DNA from: UBA724 sp964008075
GTDB taxonomy: Bacteria > Bacteroidota > Bacteroidia > Flavobacteriales > Flavobacteriaceae
Reading direction: 5' to 3'
DNA: 37,343 bases
Assembly: GCA_964008075.1 (NCBI GenBank)
Contig: CAXGAP010000010.1
Span: forward strand, 1 to 37,343
The stretch's first letter is position 1. Each line of letters opens with the position of its first letter. Shown here one piece after another: positions 6,747-14,786 of this stretch. The notes beneath the pieces were generated by a model. The model did not search any database. It saw nothing but the letters and a program-made list of their open reading frames with translations, and had not been told where the DNA came from. The position numbers and the translations under genes are program-made.

Positions 6747-8021
6747 TTAAACCTTATCAAACGCTTGTTGGAGGTCTGCTTTTAAGTCATCAACGTTTTC
6801 CAAACCAACTGAAAGACGAATCAAATCAGGGGTCACACCAGTCGATTCTTGCTCCTCTGGCGTCAACTGTTGATGGGTTGTACTGGCTGGGTGGATAACC
6901 AATGACTTGGAGTCTCCAAAATTGGCAACCAATGCAAACAGTTTGGTTTCATCAGCAACTGTTTTACCTGCATCAAATCCTCCCTTTAAACCAAAAGCCA
7001 ATAGTCCACTTTGCCCCTCTGGAAGATATTTTTTGGCAAGTGTATTGTACTTGCTCGACTTAAGTCCCGGGTAGTTTACCCAAGCAACATCTTGGTGAGC
7101 CTCTAACCATTCTGCCAAAGCAAGTGCGTTTTCGCTGTGCTTTTTCATACGAATTTCCAACGTTTCAAGTCCTTGTATGATTTGAAAAGCATTGAATGGG
7201 CTTATTGCAGCACCAAGATCTCTTAAGCCTTCAATTCGAACCTTTGCGATATATGCAGCTGGGCCCAAAACATCGTGTAGCACCAACCCATGATACCCCT
7301 CAGAGGGTGTGGTAAATTCTGGAAACTTTCCACTCGACCAATCAAAATTACCTGCATCTACGATTACACCTCCCATTGTTGAGCCATTACCATTGGCGTA
7401 TTTTGTAAGCGAGTGAATCACGATATTTACACCATGTGCAATTGGGTTTTGAAGCGCAGGTGTCGCCAAGGTACTGTCAACCATAAATGGCACTTTTGCT
7501 GCTTTGGCTTCTCTAGAAATACCCTTGAGGTCTAAAACATCTAGTTTTGGATTTCCAAGCGATTCAGCAAAAAAGAGACGTGTATTTTCTTGAACAGCGT
7601 CTGTAAAATTCTTCGGTTCGTCAGGGTCCACAAATGTCGTGGTGATGCCAAGTCTTGGCAGCAACACTTTTAACATATTATATGACCCTCCATACAAACT
7701 GTTTGACGCAACGATATGATCACCAGCCTTTAGTAAAACCAAAATGGCAGTACTCAGCGCAGATGTTCCAGATGCAGTTGCCACTGCAGCAAGACCGCCC
7801 TCCATGGCAGCAATTCGCTGCTCCAATACATCAACCGTGGGGTTGTTCAGGCGAGTATAGATGTATCCTGGCTCGGCCAGAGAAAACAGCTTGGCTGCGT
7901 GGTCGCTGTCGTTAAACACGTATGCAGTAGATTGAAAAATAGGAACTGATCTTGTTCCTTGTGTAGCAGTTACATCATGTCCTTGATGCAGTGCGTTTGT
8001 TGAGAGTTGTTGAGTGCTCAT
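6747..8021 (-). CDS. metY: O-acetylhomoserine sulfhydrylase (Cys/Met metabolism PLP enzyme)
   Basis: A 424-aa PLP enzyme of the cystathionine-gamma-synthase family. It opens STNALHQGHDVTATQGTRSVPIFQSTAYVF and has YTRLNNPTVDVLEQRIAAMEGG, ATASGTSA, and the PLP lysine K207 in VIHSLTKYANGNG. The length and the long C-terminal substrate domain match O-acetylhomoserine aminocarboxypropyltransferases (MetY), which use sulfide to make homocysteine, rather than the shorter MetB/MetC enzymes. Its partner metX follows 4 bases after its stop and metK lies 9 bases upstream, so the operon links SAM synthesis with homocysteine synthesis under one SAM-II riboswitch. Confidence 0.94.
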   Translation of the reverse strand: MSTQQLSTNALHQGHDVTATQGTRSVPIFQSTAYVFNDSDHAAKLFSLAEPGYIYTRLNNPTVDVLEQRIAAMEGGLAAVATASGTSALSTAILVLLKAGDHIVASNSLYGGSYNMLKVLLPRLGITTTFVDPDEPKNFTDAVQENTRLFFAESLGNPKLDVLDLKGISREAKAAKVPFMVDSTLATPALQNPIAHGVNIVIHSLTKYANGNGSTMGGVIVDAGNFDWSSGKFPEFTTPSEGYHGLVLHDVLGPAAYIAKVRIEGLRDLGAAISPFNAFQIIQGLETLEIRMKKHSENALALAEWLEAHQDVAWVNYPGLKSSKYNTLAKKYLPEGQSGLLAFGLKGGFDAGKTVADETKLFALVANFGDSKSLVIHPASTTHQQLTPEEQESTGVTPDLIRLSVGLENVDDLKADLQQAFDKV

Positions 8022-8030
8022 AATTAAGAT

Positions 8031-9284
8031 TTAATTTTTAAATGATGATTGTAATAAAGAAACGGCATCGAGCTTTTCCCATGGGAACAACTCAACTTCG
8101 TGTACGATTTTTCCATTGTAAGGAGATTCAAAAACTTTTTTGACTTTTTTTGGTGTGCGTCCCATATGGCCATAGGATGCCGTCTCAGCATAAATCGGAG
8201 TTCTTAGCTTGAGACGTTGTTCGATACCATAGGGTGTCAAGTCAAAAAGAATTTTTAATTTTTTTGCGATTTCGCTGTCAGTCAAGTCAATGTTTGATGT
8301 GCCATAGGTGTCTACAAAAATCGAAGTGGGTGCAGGGACGCCTATTGCATAGCTCAACTGAATAAGGATTTCATCTGCAATGCCAGCAGCCACTGCATTT
8401 TTGGCAATGTGCCGAGCAGCATAAGCAGCACTTCTATCGACTTTACTTGGGTCTTTACCGCTGAATGCACCCCCACCATGGGCGCCTTTACCTCCATAAG
8501 TATCGACTATAATTTTTCTTCCTGTAAGTCCAGTATCGCCATGTGGTCCTCCGATAACAAATTTTCCTGTTGGATTGATATGGTAAGTCACCTCGCTTGA
8601 AAACAAAGACTGAATCTCAGGTGAGAAAGAGGCAATAACTCTAGGCATTACCTTTTCAATAATATCCTTTCGAATATTGCTTGCCATGTTTTCGTCAGTA
8701 TCAAAGTCATCATGCTGAGTGGACACAACCACAGTTTCAATTCGTATGGGCTTGTGATCTTCACTGTACTCGACTGTGACTTGAGACTTGGCGTCAGGGC
8801 GTAGATAAGTGATTTCTGATTTGGTACGACGGAAATTGGCAAGTACCTCCAAAATTTTGTGTGAAACAGCTAGTGCCAAGGGCATATAATTCTCTGTTTC
8901 ATTGTTTGCGTAACCAAACATAATTCCTTGGTCACCAGCACCTTGATCTTCCTTTTTTTCACGCTCAACCCCTTGATTGATATCTGACGACTGTTCGTGT
9001 ATAAGTGAAATTACCCCACAAGAGTTCCCTGAAAATTGATAGGCATCGTCTGTGTAGCCTATGTTATTAATTGTTTGTCGTGCAATATGTTGTACATCTA
9101 GATAGGTTTTACTTTTAACCTCACCAGAAAGAATCACTTGACCCGTGGTCACGAGTGTTTCACATGCAACTTTACTTTGGGAGTCAAAGGCGATGAAATG
9201 ATCAAGTAAAGCATCACTGATCTGATCTGCAACTTTGTCGGGATGTCCTTCACTGACAGACTCGGATGTGAAAAGGTATGACAT
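8031..9284 (-). CDS. metK: S-adenosylmethionine synthetase
   Basis: A 417-aa enzyme that makes SAM from methionine and ATP. Motifs include SEGHPDKVADQ (GHPDK 13-17), the signature hexapeptide region GAGDQGIMFGYA (115-126), and the glycine-rich GGGAFSGKDPSKVDRSAAY loop. Length is slightly above the E. coli enzyme, as is common in Bacteroidota. The ATG at 9284 follows only 4 bases after the 3' arm of an 11-bp perfect hairpin and lies about 50 bases downstream of a SAM-II riboswitch, so its translation or the operon's transcription is probably repressed by its own product. First gene of metK-metY-metX-osmC. Confidence 0.97.
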   Translation of the reverse strand: MSYLFTSESVSEGHPDKVADQISDALLDHFIAFDSQSKVACETLVTTGQVILSGEVKSKTYLDVQHIARQTINNIGYTDDAYQFSGNSCGVISLIHEQSSDINQGVEREKKEDQGAGDQGIMFGYANNETENYMPLALAVSHKILEVLANFRRTKSEITYLRPDAKSQVTVEYSEDHKPIRIETVVVSTQHDDFDTDENMASNIRKDIIEKVMPRVIASFSPEIQSLFSSEVTYHINPTGKFVIGGPHGDTGLTGRKIIVDTYGGKGAHGGGAFSGKDPSKVDRSAAYAARHIAKNAVAAGIADEILIQLSYAIGVPAPTSIFVDTYGTSNIDLTDSEIAKKLKILFDLTPYGIEQRLKLRTPIYAETASYGHMGRTPKKVKKVFESPYNGKIVHEVELFPWEKLDAVSLLQSSFKN

Positions 9285-9288
9285 TGGT

Positions 9289-9335
9289 TTTACTTTTTAA
9301 CGAAGAAGAAATGCGATAAGTCTCTAAAAAGTAAA
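9289..9335 (-). promoter_or_regulatory. Putative expression-platform hairpin of the metK riboswitch
   Basis: TTTACTTTTTA (9335-9325) and TAAAAAGTAAA (9299-9289) are perfect 11-bp complements separated by a 25-nt loop. The 5' arm begins 2 bases after the aptamer and the 3' arm ends 4 bases before the metK ATG, covering the A-rich region where Bacteroidota ribosomes usually initiate. It has no T-tract after it, so translational masking is more likely than termination. Function is inferred. Confidence 0.65.
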
Positions 9336-9336
9336 G

Positions 9337-9386
9337 CTGTTTTAGCACTTTTTTTGAGAGGTTGCAATCAGTCAAATCTTTCCTCT
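9337..9386 (-). promoter_or_regulatory. SAM-II riboswitch aptamer
   Basis: The minus strand shows the SAM-II (metA-motif) landmarks in order: P1 arm AGAGG (9386-9382), GATTTG, ATTGCAA, P1 partner CCTCT, an A-run linker, and GCTAAAAC. The H-type pseudoknot is supported: loop-1 CTG (9371-9369) pairs with the 3' CAG (9339-9337), and GCA (9365-9363) pairs with TGC (9347-9345), on either side of the conserved U and A residues that hold SAM. SAM-II is known from Alphaproteobacteria and Bacteroidota in front of methionine genes. It sits a few bases after a -7 box, so the aptamer is at the very 5' end of the metK mRNA. Confidence 0.9.
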
Positions 9387-9395
9387 TTTACGTGG

Positions 9396-9403
9396 CAAAT
9401 ATA
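9396..9403 (-). promoter_or_regulatory. Promoter -7 box of the met operon
   Basis: TATATTTG on the minus strand matches the Bacteroidota TAnnTTTG box. The -33 region is a poor TTTC-like sequence about 19-20 bases upstream. The predicted start lies just ahead of the SAM-II aptamer, which supports the call. Confidence 0.65.
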
Positions 9404-9440
9404 CAACGCATTTACAAATTCCGAAAAACTTTTTTAATGA

Positions 9441-10472
9441 TTATCGAAAATTAAATGAAATTCCGAAGTTCAAAGTATTGTATTCTTGAATGGTATAGTT
9501 GGAAAAAATCTTCATGAATACAAGATTGAGTCGAGCACCAATGAGACCCATCAAACCAGTCGCGTCTGATTCGATACTTATGGGATCTTTAAGCACTCTT
9601 GAAATCGTAGGCAAACCTTGTAGTTCGTAATCGATACTATAGTCACCACTGACATCAAACTGTGAATTGCCACTGTTATAGCCCAAAGCACCAAATACAC
9701 TCACAACAGGAAAATCAAGAGAGGCCAGTGCTTGAATGGTAAAAGTATCTGCTTCGAACGTCATATTTCGATTATCGCTATTCCCTCCAAAAGTAGAGTC
9801 TGATAAATCATACTCCAAACTCGCTTTGGACATCGCAGCCAAAACTGATACGTTGAGAGGCAGCTTGTCCAGTGGTCCAAAATACTGCATGATGTTGTGC
9901 TTTAGTCCAAAGCCAAATAGCTTGAAACTGCTATCTTCAATATCGATTGTAGGCACAAAACGAACCAATACATCAGTATCAAAAACAGCACCCACACTTG
10001 CTTGTATAATCGGGGCAGGAAGTGTTCCAAAGAGCAATTCATCTTTTAAGCCACCAGGAAAAGAAAGCTTACCAGCATAATCGATTTCATTGCCTAAAAC
10101 ACTTTCAGTAAATGCAAAATTTAACTCTTGGTCTCCACCCTCGCCAAAAACAGTTGGCAATGATCCAGATGGTACATTCAAAGAAGTGAGTCCTGTTGGG
10201 GTAAACACTAAATCTGCATCTGGCACATAAGGAACGGCTGCACCTATGGTAAGGCCAAAACCTAGTTTTTTATGTGTTTTTGCACTCGTTGCCCAACCTG
10301 AATTTAGGGCATAGGTGAGGGTTTTTCCGATGGGGGCAGTATAGCCCTCTGCCAAAACACGAGCATCCTCGGTTGAGGTTAATAATATGTTTTCAATACC
10401 ACCCAATAGTTGGGCAAAAGCTGTAGTTAGGGTAAATGTGAACGTTACAACTGATAGAATAAAGTTTTTCAT
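9441..10472 (-). CDS. Predicted outer-membrane beta-barrel protein, DUF6588-like
   Basis: The 343-aa protein begins at ATG 10472 with a clear signal peptide, MKNFILSVVTFTFTLTTAFA followed by Q; the upstream in-frame extension to 10580 is hydrophobic noise and would bury this signal. The mature part is rich in alternating hydrophobic residues and Gly/Asn turns, and the chain ends in NTLNFGISFNFR, a terminal aromatic-rich strand typical of outer-membrane barrels. The layout (LLGGIENILLTSTEDARVLAEGYTAPIGK near the mature N-terminus, then PYVPDADLVFTP) resembles the DUF6588 family of Bacteroidota. No function is known to me. It stands alone, divergent from the deoxynucleoside kinase gene and upstream of the met operon promoter. 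Confidence 0.75.
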   Translation of the reverse strand: MKNFILSVVTFTFTLTTAFAQLLGGIENILLTSTEDARVLAEGYTAPIGKTLTYALNSGWATSAKTHKKLGFGLTIGAAVPYVPDADLVFTPTGLTSLNVPSGSLPTVFGEGGDQELNFAFTESVLGNEIDYAGKLSFPGGLKDELLFGTLPAPIIQASVGAVFDTDVLVRFVPTIDIEDSSFKLFGFGLKHNIMQYFGPLDKLPLNVSVLAAMSKASLEYDLSDSTFGGNSDNRNMTFEADTFTIQALASLDFPVVSVFGALGYNSGNSQFDVSGDYSIDYELQGLPTISRVLKDPISIESDATGLMGLIGARLNLVFMKIFSNYTIQEYNTLNFGISFNFR

Positions 10473-10499
10473 GATATATTCTTGGTTTAGTAATTTGAG

Positions 10500-10507
10500 C
10501 AAAAGTA
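10500..10507 (-). promoter_or_regulatory. Possible -7 box for the DUF6588-like gene
   Basis: TACTTTTG on the minus strand, 27 bases before the ATG, fits TAnnTTTG. No convincing TTTG is found 19-21 bases upstream, so this is a single-box call. Confidence 0.45.
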
Positions 10508-10643
10508 CAAAAACCATGAACAGAATTGTACTTTTAAATGAATGAATAAAATGACCCTTGCATCTGAGATTGTAAAACAATATTTGATTTAGTATTTACA
10601 ATTGACTTTATTTTTTATTTTTATGCGACATAAAATTGGAGAT

Positions 10644-11270
10644 ATGCATATTGCAATTGCAGGAAATATTGGAGCAGGAAAGACAACATTAACAGAGTTA
10701 TTGGCAAAGCATTATAAATGGGAGCCACAGTACGAAGACGTTGTACAAAACCCATATCTCGATGATTTTTATGCCGAAATGGAACGTTGGTCTTTCAATC
10801 TCCAAGTTTATTTTCTAAACAGTCGTTTTCGTCAAACTTTAGACATTCATAAAAGCAAAAATACAGTGATACAAGATCGTACGATTTACGAGGACGCTCA
10901 TATTTTTGCACCCAACCTTCATGCGATGGGACTGATGACCCATCGTGATTTTGAAAACTACAGTTCTTTATTTCAGCTCATGGAGTCTTTAGTCAAAGGA
11001 CCCGATTTGCTCATTTATCTTCGAAGCTCTATCCCAAACCTCGTCAACCAGATTCACAAACGCGGGCGTGTTTATGAAAACTCAATCAGCATCGAGTATC
11101 TCAGTCGATTAAACGAGCGTTATGAAGCATGGATTCATGATTATGATAAAGAAAATCTTATCATTTTAGAGGTCGATGATCTCAATTTTGTTGATCGTTC
11201 TGAGGATCTACAACAAGTGATTCAAACCATTGACAGCAAACTTGAGAATATGAAAATGGACGCCAAATAG
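10644..11270 (+). CDS. Deoxynucleoside kinase
   Basis: A 208-aa P-loop kinase of the dCK/dGK/TK2-like deoxynucleoside kinase family, which phosphorylates salvaged deoxynucleosides. The start at ATG 10644 puts MHIAIAGNIGAGKTTLTELL at the N-terminus; the in-frame extension to 10602 would add an A+T-rich, unlikely leader. Seen are the Walker A GNIGAGKTT, a DRTIYED motif (the DRS-type motif), FNLQVYFLNSRF, and a C-terminal arginine-rich lid in HKRGRVYENSI. Substrate (dA/dG versus dC/T) cannot be read. It is transcribed alone, convergent with hppA. Its function links loosely with thyA, DHFR and the nucleoside transporter further on. Confidence 0.9.
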   Translation: MHIAIAGNIGAGKTTLTELLAKHYKWEPQYEDVVQNPYLDDFYAEMERWSFNLQVYFLNSRFRQTLDIHKSKNTVIQDRTIYEDAHIFAPNLHAMGLMTHRDFENYSSLFQLMESLVKGPDLLIYLRSSIPNLVNQIHKRGRVYENSISIEYLSRLNERYEAWIHDYDKENLIILEVDDLNFVDRSEDLQQVIQTIDSKLENMKMDAK

Positions 11271-11277
11271 GCGCCCA
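11257..11277 (+). terminator. Possible terminator at the deoxynucleoside kinase stop
   Basis: TGGACGCC (11257-11264) and GGCGCCCA (11270-11277) form an 8-bp stem with one mismatch and a 5-nt loop, spanning the stop codon. There is only a short interrupted T-stretch after it, so efficiency is doubtful. It lies between convergent genes. Confidence 0.4.
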
Positions 11278-11302
11278 TTCTAGTACATTTTGCAAATATC
11301 TC

Positions 11303-13660
11303 TTACTTATTTTTTTCTAAGCCTTTGATTTCATTGAGTGCAGAGTCGATCATTTCTTGACTCCCAACAATTTCTTGAATGGTTTCTGAGGTTTCGCCGT
11401 TTTTGGTTGTGATTGTTGTGATTGTAGCAATCGTTTCACCCTCATTGGTGCTGGATACTTCGACACGAATTTCTTTTTGTTCTTCTTTCACTTGATGAGC
11501 TTGGGCGCTATGTCCATCTCCAAGGATAGGGGCAATGACCAAACCAACCAAACAAGTTAATTTGATAAGAATATTCATGGATGGACCTGAAGTGTCCTTA
11601 AAAGGATCACCAACTGTGTCGCCAGTGACTGCAGCTTTATGTGCCTCGGATCCTTTTTTCTCCACTTTTCCATTGATTTCAACACCTGCTTCAAATGATT
11701 TTTTGGCGTTATCCCAAGCACCTCCAGCGTTGTTTTGGAAGATCGCCCACAGTACGCCTGAAACAGCCACTCCTGCCATATAACTACCCAGTGCTTCGGG
11801 TCCCATCAATAAGCCGATAACAACTGGCGTGGCAATAGTAATCAATCCAGGAAGTAACATTTCTTTGAGTGCAGCCTTCGTTGAAATTTCAACACATTTT
11901 GCATAATCAGGTGTTCCTTTTCCTTCAAGGATTCCTGGAATTTCTTTAAACTGACGACGAACTTCCTGCACCATTTCCATGGCAGCTTTTCCAACCGATT
12001 GCATGGCAAGAGCAGAGAAAACAACAGGAATCATTCCCCCAATAAACAAAGCTGCCAACACATCTGCCTTAAAGATATTAATCCCATCGATGCCTGTAAA
12101 AGTTACGTAGGCTGCAAATAGGGCCAGTGCTGTGAGTGCAGCAGATGCAATCGCAAATCCTTTTCCGATCGCAGCAGTTGTGTTTCCTACTGAATCGAGA
12201 ATATCAGTACGCTCACGAACCTCGCTTGGCAATTCACTCATTTCAGCTACACCACCTGCATTATCAGCAATGGGACCAAACGCGTCAATGGCCAACTGCA
12301 TGGCTGTCGTTGCCATCATGGCAGACGCAGCTATCGCAACTCCATAAAACCCTGCTAATGCATATGAACCCCAAATCGCAACTGCAAAGAGTAGTACTGA
12401 TGAAGCCGTCGAAATCATCCCAACAGAAAGACCTGCGATGATGTTCGTCGCTGCCCCTGTAGATGAGTTTTGTACAATGCTCATCACTGGCTTTTTGCCA
12501 ATAGCAGTATAATACTCTGTAAAGAGGGAAATTAAGTACCCAACACCCAATCCAACGATGGTTGCATAGAATACGTTGGTTGAAGATACATCACGTGCTG
12601 CTTCGCCAAAAAACTTCATACCACTAATCGTCTCTGGCAATAGGTAATCAATCAAAAACCAAGATGCAATTAGGGTCAGTAAAATAGAAAAGATATTCCC
12701 CGTATTCAGGGCGCGCTGCACCTCAGCTTCTTTGGCTGAATTGTCTTTGATTCGAATAAAAAGTGTTCCTGCAATTGATGCTATAATACCAACGCCTGCC
12801 AACACCAATGGTAACAAAATTGGACCCATCCCTTGAAATGTATCAAGCGTTTGTCCAGCTTCCGACATGTCTTTAATAATGTAGTTTCCAAGGACCATAG
12901 ATGCAAGAACAGTTGCGACATAACTACCAAACAAATCGGCACCCATACCAGCCACATCACCTACATTATCTCCTACATTATCAGCTATGGTTGCAGGGTT
13001 TCGAGGGTCATCTTCAGGGATACCTGCTTCGACTTTTCCAACAAGGTCTGCCCCAACATCAGCTGCTTTTGTGTAGATTCCACCACCAACTCTTGCAAAT
13101 AGAGCTATGGACTCTGCACCAAGCGAAAACCCAGCCAATGATTCTAAAACGATGGTCATATTAGTATAAAAATCAGACCCATCAATAAATTGTCCTACTA
13201 AAAACAAAAACCATAAAGCTAGTCCAAACACAGCAAGTCCAGCGACGCCAAGACCCATGACAGTACCACCACCAAAGGACACCTTGAGTGCTTTTGGCAA
13301 ACTGGTTTTTGCAGCTTCTGCAGTTCGTGCGTTGGCCTCTGTTGCGATTCGCATCCCAATGTTTCCAGCCAAAGCTGAAAAAATGGCGCCAACGACAAAA
13401 GCTGGAACAATCAACCAGCTTGTGGTTTCAACCATGGTCGATATCCCATAAAGTGCGCCTGATGCCATGACTACAAAAACCAACAACAAACGATATTCTG
13501 CATTTAAAAACGCTAGAGCACCTTCTTTGATACTCTTGGATATCGACTGCATTTTTTCAGTACCTGCTGATTGTTTTCTTACCCAAACAGATTGTATGTA
13601 CATGACGGTTAGACCTACAACTGCTAGTAAAATAGGAGTATATTGAATGAAGTTTTCCAT
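11303..13660 (-). CDS. hppA: Membrane-bound cation-pumping pyrophosphatase
   Basis: This 785-aa integral membrane protein has about 16 predicted membrane helices. It hydrolyses pyrophosphate and pumps H+ and/or Na+ out of the cytoplasm. Catalytic and Mg-PPi motifs are intact: DVGADLVGKVEAG (201-213), EDDPRNPATIADNVGDNVGD (216-234) and GPIADNAGG near 462. GNTTAAIGKG (492-501) has Ala where K+-independent enzymes have Lys, marking the K+-dependent subfamily; Na+ versus H+ specificity is not clear. A hydrophilic tail of about 70 residues after the last helix (from about 717), rich in Thr/Glu, is an addition that I do not recognise. It follows pdhB by 23 bases and is probably co-transcribed. Confidence 0.95.
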   Translation of the reverse strand: MENFIQYTPILLAVVGLTVMYIQSVWVRKQSAGTEKMQSISKSIKEGALAFLNAEYRLLLVFVVMASGALYGISTMVETTSWLIVPAFVVGAIFSALAGNIGMRIATEANARTAEAAKTSLPKALKVSFGGGTVMGLGVAGLAVFGLALWFLFLVGQFIDGSDFYTNMTIVLESLAGFSLGAESIALFARVGGGIYTKAADVGADLVGKVEAGIPEDDPRNPATIADNVGDNVGDVAGMGADLFGSYVATVLASMVLGNYIIKDMSEAGQTLDTFQGMGPILLPLVLAGVGIIASIAGTLFIRIKDNSAKEAEVQRALNTGNIFSILLTLIASWFLIDYLLPETISGMKFFGEAARDVSSTNVFYATIVGLGVGYLISLFTEYYTAIGKKPVMSIVQNSSTGAATNIIAGLSVGMISTASSVLLFAVAIWGSYALAGFYGVAIAASAMMATTAMQLAIDAFGPIADNAGGVAEMSELPSEVRERTDILDSVGNTTAAIGKGFAIASAALTALALFAAYVTFTGIDGINIFKADVLAALFIGGMIPVVFSALAMQSVGKAAMEMVQEVRRQFKEIPGILEGKGTPDYAKCVEISTKAALKEMLLPGLITIATPVVIGLLMGPEALGSYMAGVAVSGVLWAIFQNNAGGAWDNAKKSFEAGVEINGKVEKKGSEAHKAAVTGDTVGDPFKDTSGPSMNILIKLTCLVGLVIAPILGDGHSAQAHQVKEEQKEIRVEVSSTNEGETIATITTITTKNGETSETIQEIVGSQEMIDSALNEIKGLEKNK

Positions 13661-13683
13661 GTGGATTATATAATTGGTATGAA

Positions 13684-14658
13684 TTATAGCATGACCTTTT
13701 TAACTGCGCGGACCACGTCTTCCCGATTAGGAAGCCACTCGGCTAACAAAACGGGTGAATATGGTGCAGGAGTGTCTGCTGTATTGATTTTAATGATTGG
13801 TGCGTCTAAATAATCAAGGGCTTTGTGTTGAATTTGATAAGTAATTTCAGTGGAAATATTACCAAATGGCCAAGATTCCTCTAGGATGACCAGACGATTT
13901 GTTTTCTTAACAGACTTGAGGATTGTGTTGATATCAAGCGGACGGATTGTGCGTAAGTCGATGAGCTCAACAGATATGTTTTCTTTTTCGAGTAGTTCGG
14001 CAGCAACGTTAGCCTCCTTGAAAATCTTACCAAAGGAAACAAGGGTAACATCTGTACCAGTACGTGTGGTGTTCGCAACCCCAATTGGTAGTACATATTC
14101 CCCATCTGGCACTTCGCCTTTGTCACCATACATTTGTTCAGACTCCATAAATATGACAGGATCGTCATCTCTAATGGCAGCCTTCAACAGGCCTTTGGCA
14201 TCATATGGATTGGATGGAACAATAACCTTAAGTCCAGGACAATTGGCATACCAGCTTTCAAACGCTTGGGAGTGCGTGGCAGCGAGCTGCCCTGCTGAAG
14301 CAGTCGGTCCTCGAAAAACAATCGGGCAAGGAAACTGTCCGCCAGACATCTGACGTATTTTTGCAGCATTATTGATGATTTGATCAATCCCAACGAGCGC
14401 AAAATTGAAAGTCATAAATTCAATAATTGGACGATTTCCTGTCATTGTTGACCCAACACCAATGCCAGCAAAACCTAGCTCAGAAATCGGTGTGTCAATT
14501 ACACGTTTTTCGCCAAACTCATCCAACATTCCTTTCGAGGCTTTGTAGGCCCCATTGTATTCAGCTACCTCCTCACCCATCAGGTAAATACTGTCATCAC
14601 GACGCATTTCCTCTGACATGGCTTCACAAATGGCTTCTCTGAACTGGATTGTTCTCAT
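13684..14658 (-). CDS. pdhB: Pyruvate dehydrogenase E1 component, beta subunit
   Basis: A 324-aa transketolase-like E1 beta subunit. It begins MRTIQFREAICEAMSEEMRR, contains MGEEVAEYNGAYKASKGML, TPISELGFAGIGVG, FMTFNFALVGIDQIINNAAK, and ends with the ligand-binding C-domain (LIDLRTIRPLD, VILEESWPFGN). With the alpha subunit it decarboxylates pyruvate and reductively acetylates lipoyl-E2. I chose ATG 14658; an upstream frame to 14706 runs through the promoter. No pdhA or pdhC lies in the window, so E1 alpha and beta are split in this genome, or alpha lies elsewhere. hppA follows after 23 bases; etfB is divergent. Confidence 0.94.
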   Translation of the reverse strand: MRTIQFREAICEAMSEEMRRDDSIYLMGEEVAEYNGAYKASKGMLDEFGEKRVIDTPISELGFAGIGVGSTMTGNRPIIEFMTFNFALVGIDQIINNAAKIRQMSGGQFPCPIVFRGPTASAGQLAATHSQAFESWYANCPGLKVIVPSNPYDAKGLLKAAIRDDDPVIFMESEQMYGDKGEVPDGEYVLPIGVANTTRTGTDVTLVSFGKIFKEANVAAELLEKENISVELIDLRTIRPLDINTILKSVKKTNRLVILEESWPFGNISTEITYQIQHKALDYLDAPIIKINTADTPAPYSPVLLAEWLPNREDVVRAVKKVML

Positions 14659-14674
14659 GCTTTTTTTGACTGCG

Positions 14675-14707
14675 CAAAAATAGTAATATTTACAAGAATC
14701 AACCAAC
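14675..14707 (-). promoter_or_regulatory. Promoter of pdhB-hppA
   Basis: Minus-strand TATTTTTG (14682-14675) fits the TAnnTTTG box, 16 bases before the pdhB ATG. A GTTGG stretch near 14707-14703, 20-21 bases upstream, is an imperfect -33 element. Confidence 0.5.
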
Positions 14708-14723
14708 TAATTGTGAATTGTAT

Positions 14724-14749
14724 AAATTATTATGCGTGCATAATAATTT
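14724..14749. promoter_or_regulatory. Perfect palindrome, candidate operator between pdhB and etfB
   Basis: AAATTATTATGC and GCATAATAATTT are exact reverse complements separated by GT, a 26-bp two-fold symmetric site. It lies in the 128-bp divergent region, covering the expected -33 position of the etfB promoter and about 17 bases upstream of the pdhB -33 region. Both flanking genes are transcribed away, so it is not a terminator. Such symmetry fits a dimeric helix-turn-helix repressor; the regulator is not in the window. Confidence 0.62.
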
Positions 14750-14761
14750 GAAGATTTTTTT

Positions 14762-14769
14762 TATCTTTG
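14762..14769 (+). promoter_or_regulatory. Promoter -7 box of the etfB operon
   Basis: TATCTTTG matches TAnnTTTG, 17 bases before the etfB ATG. The -33 position (about 14739-14742) falls inside the palindrome and does not match TTTG well, consistent with an activated or repressed promoter. Confidence 0.6.
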
Positions 14770-14786
14770 TATTTCATCTATTTCTC

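Noticed and set aside
10473..10580. N-terminal extension of the outer-membrane protein
   Set aside because: It would place a clear signal peptide inside the protein and run through the promoter box.
12132..12441. Two plus-strand frames of 71 and 101 codons
   Set aside because: Shadows on the opposite strand of hppA, whose repetitive Ala/Gly codons keep other frames open.
14659..14706. Upstream frame of pdhB with a KYYYF stretch, considered as a leader peptide
   Set aside because: It lies across and upstream of the -7 box, so it would not be transcribed, and there is no downstream terminator.
14724..14749. Palindrome as a terminator
   Set aside because: Both flanking genes are transcribed away from it and there is no T-run, so an operator is more likely.
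14718..14786. N-terminal extension of EtfB containing the palindrome
   Set aside because: The family start is MKILVCI at 14787; the extension lies over promoter and palindrome.
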